Source of the DNA: Batillaria attramentaria | Taxonomy: Eukaryota; Mollusca; Gastropoda; Batillariidae | Direction: 5' to 3' | Length of the DNA stretch: 64,000 nucleotides | NCBI GenBank assembly: GCA_018292915.2 | Contig: JACVVK020000056.1 | Location: 636,001 to 700,000 of the forward strand | Part shown: positions 56,213 to 64,000 of the stretch, in pieces | How the letters are laid out: each line of letters opens with the position of its first letter | Numbering within the stretch: position 1 is the stretch's first letter | Notes under the pieces: model-generated | The model's database searches: none | The model's input: only the letters and a program-made list of their open reading frames with translations | What the model was told of the DNA's origin: nothing | Translations under genes and position numbers: made by a program

Positions 56213-57934
56213 TGCATTTTCGTATATTAAGAATTTTTTTGTCATGTGTATATAGTAGACCAGTTTAACTGGGTATGTTAACTGTACCCAACTGTACCTG
56301 GTGTACTCCAGGAATGCATGCATGCACAACAGACATGGTTAGATTTATCATGATTGTACTGAGATGACGTGAACACGGTCAATATTAAGAGAGGTATTGG
56401 TCCGCCTGCTCTCACAGGTACACCGGAAGTAGTTCACTGTGATTATTATTTTGACCAAACGCTTGGTTATGTTTAGTGATATCATTTGTTGATTTTCCGT
56501 CATAATGCATTTCTGATTGTTAAATGATGCCTGTTATTTCCAGTGCTTTCATTGTTGTTGCCTTGAGATTGTCTAGATCAGCAATTTTAATAATACGTGA
56601 AAGTACTTTCAGAAAATGTTTTTCTTCTTTCCTATTACGATTGTCTATATTTTTATTTTTTTATTTTTCTGTACTTGAGAAATAGTACTGATCTGTTTGA
56701 AACGCTGAACGTGCGATTACGCGCTCTGAACGTGTCTGTATTTGTTATTTAGCATGAATGAAGCCATAATTGCCAGCAAGAGATCTGTATTTTTCTCCTT
56801 ACAAACTGACAACTAAATATATAATAACTTACTTTGAATTTTATTTCAATCTTGAAGGTTGAAAATGAGTTGGCGTGGTCGAGAGGACTGAGGTGGGTGG
56901 GTGGGTTGGGTTGAGTGGGGAGGTGGCGGTACGTTCTTTGTTGTTGTTTTATGTTCTGACTGTGATATGTTTAATGAAAAGGTGTGGTGAAACTGCAGTT
57001 ACGTGGTATCTTGGTCTCTTGTGTATGTGAACTGCGCCAGCGTTAATATAAATCACGACACTATTCTAAAGGGTTTAGCTGATTCTCTTTGAGAATAAAC
57101 CAGCTGTGTTGATGGCACAGCAACGCCGACGATTCACAGGGGTACATATAAAACTGGTCTTACCATGAGGGCTGGAGGTTCTTGTTTGTTTGTTTGTTTG
57201 TTTGTTTGTTTGTTTGTTTGTTTGTTTGCATGAGATTTTTCATTACAATATGTGCAGACTTTGTAAACATTCCTTTTTAGCAACTTGTAATTCAGCATTC
57301 AGTACCACAGCAAAACACACCTACACACTTCTCTGATGAAGCTTTGGTTTCGCTTTGGCTGGGGAAAACGAAACACTTCTGTTGACATTTGATCAATAAC
57401 AATGAAATAAGATGGGAAATTCGTGTTAGTCTTCCTTGAAAAATGTGTTTGTTGTGCATCTAAGATGTTGGGGATCTGGATGAGTCTGATTATCCAAGAA
57501 ATAGTCTTGTTATAAGACGCGCATTGCCTTCTTTGCTGGATTCGTAGGCAAAATACAACAACAGCAGCAGCAGCAACAGCAACAAACACCACCACCACCA
57601 CCAAAAGCAACATCAACAACAGCAAAAACGAAAAAAAAAAAAAAAAAACATGGTAAAGGACTCGTAGGACGTAATCAATTATGACTCATGCCTTATTGGA
57701 GGCAATGCCCACCGTTGGTGGTAGTCACTGAGTGTCCAGCAATTATCTCGGAAGTCGGTTGTCTCGTAAAGATAAGGCAGGTTCATGAGGCTACACGCTG
57801 GTGGCCGATCTTGCTTGCAAACAGTGGACGCGTGTCAGTCGCATGGGAGTTGAGCAAGTCGGTCGGATCAGGCAAGAGTAAAAATAAAAGCGCGTCGTCT
57901 TTGGTTCAGGTTATAAAGCCGCCCCTACTCAGGC

Positions 57935-58100
57935 TGGGTGTGTGGGTGTTTCAGGGTTTAACGTCCTTTTCCAGCACACGGGGGTGATATCAAAGACTTG
58001 GCGAAAAGGAAAAAGGTCAGCACAAACATTGGGCTCCGGTCTGGATTCGAACTGACGACCCGAGCGTTGAAAGGCCAACGTTCGGCTATCCCGGCTCCCC
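57935..58100 (-). mobile_element. SINE family A, diverged
   Basis: Complete length but with many substitutions; the head is shortened (part of the GGTAGAGCG block is missing). It lies downstream of the tandem duplication. Confidence 0.75.
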
Positions 58101-58928
58101 GACCCTACCCAGAATAGACGAAACGATTACCAGTTTACTAAAAAAAAAAATAATAAAAAAAAGTACCCAATATGAAATACAAACACTGGTCTTAAGTCTA
58201 CTTTTCTCAGTTTTTTATTCTAAAACAAAACCCATCTTCCAACATATCTGGGTTCACAAATCGTTGTGTTGTTTTGGTGGTGACTAACATAGTATCCCCT
58301 AGACACCTACACAGTTACGTCTCTCACAATCTGGCACTGAGCCAACAAAAGGCTAAAAACGCAAAACGAAAAGCGAGATTTCTGCTAGTGTTGGGGCCAC
58401 TACTGAGTAAAAGATCTTCAGGGCGTTTACGTTTTCGTTCGCACAGGTACCAGACGGCAGTGTGTTGCATTCAGAGTTCTGCTTGTCAGGAAAACTATGT
58501 CGAGTGTATACAGGCGCGCACAGTAAAAAAAAAATCCAAACAAACAAACAAAGAAATAAAAAAGCAACAACAAGAACAAACACAAAACAATTTCAATTCA
58601 TTTAAAGTTCAGGTGGTTATTTATTGGTTTTTTGTTTTTCGTTGTTTTTGTTTATGTTGTCTTTTTGTTTTTTGTGTTTTGTTTTTGTGTTTGTTGTTGT
58701 TGTTTCCAAAACCTGTAGATATTGGAGCAACATCGTTAGTGCGTAACACTGGAACACTATTTACCTGAGCAGACAGTGAAGACGTTAACTCATACCAAAC
58801 CAAGCAAGAACTGTGGGCTGTGGTCAGTCTCGAGATTAGCGGTCAAGATAAAGAATGAAGGGTAAGGACGGTTCGTGTTGGAATACTTTACGTTCGGCAC
58901 AAGCTGTAGACCGCAAGTGAAGGAAACA

Positions 58929-60560
<1,632 letters not shown>

Positions 60561-61929
60561 AACGAAGAACGAGTAGTTGTCTTGTAAAGTATTTTATTCT
60601 TGTTCAGAGTGTAATACCAGAAGATTGTCCTAGTCAAAGTACGCAAAAATGCAGCACACAGACTGTTTTGATTCACTTTGATGATTAATTAAATGCTTGC
60701 AAAAATGACAATATTTAATCAGTTTAATAACAAGAAACAGCTTATTTGTTTTAAAGGACCAGTCGGAAAAATTTCCCAGGGTTATATGGATACGTTTGCA
60801 TTAAAAATCCACCTCTACTCTCATAAAATATTTTGGTAAAAGGGCCTAAACATCTTGGATCTGAGAAACACTTAAGCTCGTTTACCATTTTGACCATAGA
60901 CCTGCGCACGTGGTATCAAACTAGACAGTATACTTGGATCTGGATGGTATGTATTCTTAGTGCTCGGCACAGCTGTGGAGATCTGGCTCGGTGTTAGACA
61001 ATGCTCCGACATTTTCCGAGAGTGATGAATGTCGTTTTCGGATTCATTCAGAAAGTCTAGACTTTCCGGAGGCTTTGCCCTACCTACAAAGGCCACGAAC
61101 AAGGAGCGTGTATAAGAAACCTTGACATTCGCTTCAGCATCTCAAGGAGAGTCTTTCCTATGATGAACACCCAACGCGGTACTTTGTTTACCTGAGGCTA
61201 AACGTACCTACCCTTTTGTCGCCTTGAACACGTAGATGGCATTGGTGTAAGTTCATGACCTTATACTCTTCAAAGTCCGTATTCGACTGAATGCCTTCAG
61301 GACGTGTCTTCGCCTCGCCAGAAGTCTAATATACATTCCATAAACTGCATACCTTGCGGGGAAGATGCTGCTGGCAAATGGGACGATCTTCAACCTAACA
61401 AGGTAACAGCTAGCCCACGAAGCTTGGAGGCTGCAAGGACAATTCCTTCAGGCTGGAAGTGGTACCGAAAGACACATCGTTGTGCCTGAAGCAATGTCTC
61501 GGTCCAGCCCCTCCTGGTTTTACGAGAGTTTCGAGTTTTGGAGGTCAGATAGATGACAGGTACAATTATGAATTATTATTTATTTTCAAAGTGAAGGCGT
61601 TTAGTCCTTTTCCTTATCGATTGAAGGCGCCGTTGCGACCACTACTAGGTTTTATCAAGAAAGACTTCTGTTTTGGAACAGCTGCTTTGTGACTGTGCCT
61701 GTGTTCTCAAAATGGTCTATTGTAGGGATTAGTAAAACACCGAATGCAACACACGGACGTTTGGTGGTCGTGTAAACGAGGAAATCTCAGCCGTCCGTAA
61801 ACGACTGCACGAACTCAGTGAACTACGACGTCGTGTGGTCACCACACTGTCATCGGCTACTGTGTTTTGGCTTCAGTCAGCTGAATGCAAGCTTTTCTGT
61901 GCATGTATTTGTGCATCATCAGAGTAATA

Positions 61930-62005
61930 ATAATAATAATAATGAGGATTTCTATAGCGCCTAATCTCCGAGGCCGGGGCTCTAGGCGCTTTACAAATGT
62001 ATACA
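61930..62005 (-). mobile_element. L2-type tail fragment
   Basis: An (AAT)n run followed by TTCTATAGCGCCTAATCTCCGA and GGCGCTTTACAAATG is the reverse complement of an L2-like LINE/SINE 3' end, compared with the tail at 38975-39050. Confidence 0.45.
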
Positions 62006-62915
62006 AAAGGTGATAAATAAACGCATAACTGAGTAATAGATAAATAATCAACTAAATAAATGCGAATAAAAGCGTACATACATAGATACATACACTACAT
62101 ACATATAGTCAGACATACAGTCAGTCATACAAACAAGCATTGACACCTACATACATACCAACATCCGATACACACCTACATCGGTGCCTGATGACGTGTC
62201 CAAGTGATGCGATGCTGAACACCATCAAAACACCTCAGAACGATCTGTGAGCCTTGAAATCTTACAGTCTTTTCTGCTGAAATACAGAAACTGCTGTTGC
62301 TTCATTTCACTGGAATTTTATCACTTAGACTCAGACTCAGATTACAATTACAAATGATGTATTTTTTTAAAAAAAAACACCTCGGAGGAATTTTAAAAAA
62401 AACAACAGCAGCAAAACAACACCCCCCCCCCCCCCAAAAAAAAAAAAAACAAAAAAAACAAAAAAAAAAACACGCGGACAGAATTGACTCAGTCTGCATA
62501 ACGGACACCATCACTGCAGCAATACTGCAGCAATACACACGCCCGAACTTGAGAACTTGAGAATCATAGGGGTATTTTCCATATAAATTCGATATACACA
62601 GTGGTCATTAATAATGTGGAAACGCGGGTACATTTGTTGTAAACACCCGAGAAACTTTTGTTGTAAAACACCCTCGTCTGTGTCCTTAAACGGATACAAC
62701 AGAACATATACCTATTTACAACCACCCCCGACACTACGCGCGAATTCTCTACAGTCCTACGCACTTTGACATTTTTACCCATCCCTTAGACTATGACTTA
62801 TTTTCCGGACGGTTAGAACCGGGAGGATTCACTCAGAATGTCAGTTAGATGTGTGTAGGTGTCTGTTGTAGGTGTCAAAACAGACAAATTAATTTGCTCT
62901 TTTGTCTCCGAGCAG

Positions 62916-62992
62916 AGCCGCGCCACTTCTGACCTTGACAGACACATTGCCAAGCGCAAGAGTGGCCTGCAGATCACCTCTGGGCAATATAG
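62916..62992 (+). other. Isolated exon-like segment of unknown product
   Basis: A pyrimidine-rich tract ending GAGCAG, then an open 77-nt segment encoding SRATSDLDRHIAKRKSGL and onward, then a good donor (ATAG|GTATAC). Codon use looks coding, but no partner exons were recognised within the window. Confidence 0.2.
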
Positions 62993-63726
62993 GTATACGA
63001 TCCTACTGTCTGTCTGTACTGCCAGTGACATTTTCCAGTTTGCGTAGGAAGTGAAAGCGTTTTGTGTCGCTAGTCACCAAGAGGGATGGGGTGGAGGGGG
63101 GGGGGGGTGTTGTACGTTGCAGTTGACGATTTTCAGGCTCACTGATCGCTTTGACCTATTTGATAGTGTCTCATGTCGTACCACGTAGGCACCTGCACGG
63201 TGACAGCATCTCAAAGGCTGGCGCTGGGCCAGCAGAGGGGTACACCTGACGCGAATAACACAAGAACTCATCGTTGATTAGGAGAATTTGAATTTTCGCC
63301 GTTTCGCACTCTCTCGGACCCTCTCTCGCATTCAGAGCTCTACCATTCATTCAGGTATAGATTTTTCGAGCGAACAGGCACACTTACGAGCGGAACCGTC
63401 ACAAAAAGCAAGCTGGCTGCTCTGAAACCTTGTGAACATGGAAATACCGCGTTTGCGCAAACACTGCTATCTCTGAATCACAGTAGCACCAGACACACTC
63501 CTCGCCGTTTTCGATTACATTCCGGGGGGGGGGGGGGGGTTGGGGGGGGGAAGTGGGAGAGAGAGAGAGAGAGAAAGAGAGAGAACTGAATTATTTTATT
63601 TGGTAAACCATTGGGCCCATGCAAATGTTGGTGGGTTGAACACACGTGCACACGGCCAGGTTCGCATACATAAGCACACCGGCACAAGCACACGTCCACC
63701 AGTATTAGCATAAACAACAGAAATAA

Positions 63727-64000
63727 TTAACTAAGAAGCGTGTCTCTACGTTTAAGCGCCTTATATAAGTAAGTTGCAAAACGCTGTATGACTTTATCAT
63801 TTGCACATGATAGCAACAGGGCAAGTCTAAAGGTATTAGGTGACAAGGTATACTTTTGGGGTATGAATTCATTTCTAAGTTCTGCTAGAACAGGACAGCA
63901 CAGTACAAAGTGCACTTCATCCTCCCTGGGTGCACCACAAAGTGGACGAGCCAAGCTGCGTTCAGTCAAAGGCAAAAACCTGGAAGTGTGTATGGAAATT
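63727..64000 (-). mobile_element. LINE (non-LTR retrotransposon) ORF2 C-terminal fragment
   Basis: The minus-strand reading frame contains RFLPLTERSLARPLCGAP, then EDEVHFVLCCPVLAELR and a stop at 63727. The pattern C-x-x-(C/A)-x-EDE-x-HF-x-(L/F)-x-CP-x(3)-LR is typical of the C-terminal end of LINE reverse-transcriptase polyproteins. The rest of the element lies beyond the right edge. Confidence 0.6.

Larger units (their letters stand above)
52361..57276 (+). repeat. Tandem duplication unit 2
   Basis: Second copy of the block at 47640-52361, about 4.9 kb. The extra length comes mainly from five more minisatellite repeats. The AATAAA at 57094 and the (GTTT)n tail are kept. After 57276 the sequence becomes unique. 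Confidence 0.9.
60561..63726. other. No confident gene
   Basis: It holds an L2-type tail (61930-62005), A-rich and G-rich runs (62370-62470, 63095-63108, 63524-63549), and one isolated exon-like segment (62916-62992). Open frames at 61304-61692 have no recognisable motif. Confidence 0.5.

Noticed and set aside
61304..61692. Two overlapping plus-strand open frames
   Set aside because: No domain pattern, no splice support and no codon bias visible. Left unannotated.

Overview
The window is animal nuclear DNA. It has long introns with GT-AG borders, very dense (CA/GT)n, (GA/CT)n and (TA)n microsatellites, tRNA-derived SINEs with target-site duplications, CR1/L2-like LINE tails and several MITEs. 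The gene content (ZNFX1-type helicases with invertebrate ZU5/UPA-like modules) and this repeat style suggest a lophotrochozoan, most likely a mollusc and possibly a gastropod. That assignment is an inference. No prokaryotic features, tRNA or rRNA genes, or CRISPR arrays were seen.

Layout. (1) 1-4314, minus strand: the 5' half of a ZNFX1-like gene (RGG-rich N-terminus, helical N-terminal module, linker exons) running off the left edge. (2) 4315-8767: spacer between two head-to-head gene copies. (3) 8768-31863, plus strand: a complete ZNFX1-like gene. I joined 21 exons (all GT-AG) into one open frame of 2,293 codons plus stop: RGG region, helical module, SF1 helicase core, NFX1-type Cys-rich repeats, then an unexpected UPA-like module and a 424-residue Q/S/P-rich tail. 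(4) 31864-40332: gene-free, SINE- and LINE-rich. (5) 40333-48704, plus strand: a second gene of 7 exons and 1,131 codons. It joins the same ZNFX1-type helical module to a ZU5 domain, the same UPA-like module and a disordered tail, with no helicase. (6) 47640-57276: a recent tandem duplication of the last exon and 3' region of that gene. The second exon copy is frameshifted, and each unit holds a G-tract minisatellite and a perfectly retained hairpin. (7) 57277-64000: mostly repeats, with a possible small secreted or membrane protein gene (weakly BRICHOS-like) at 58929-60560 and a LINE fragment at the right edge.

How the genes fit together. Known ZNFX1 proteins are RNA helicases: an antiviral dsRNA sensor in mammals and a small-RNA granule helicase in nematodes. 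ZU5-UPA pairs are found in signalling proteins such as PIDD, UNC5 and the FIIND of NLRP1/CARD8. Here two adjacent genes share the ZNFX1 N-terminal module and the UPA-like module, with matching intron phases (2 at the N-terminal borders, 0 at the three UPA borders). One carries the helicase and the other a ZU5 domain. My reading is that this is a locally expanded, exon-shuffled innate-immunity-type cluster: a helicase-UPA protein beside a helicase-less ZU5-UPA partner or decoy. The inverted ZNFX1 pair and the tandem last-exon duplication show that the locus is still rearranging.
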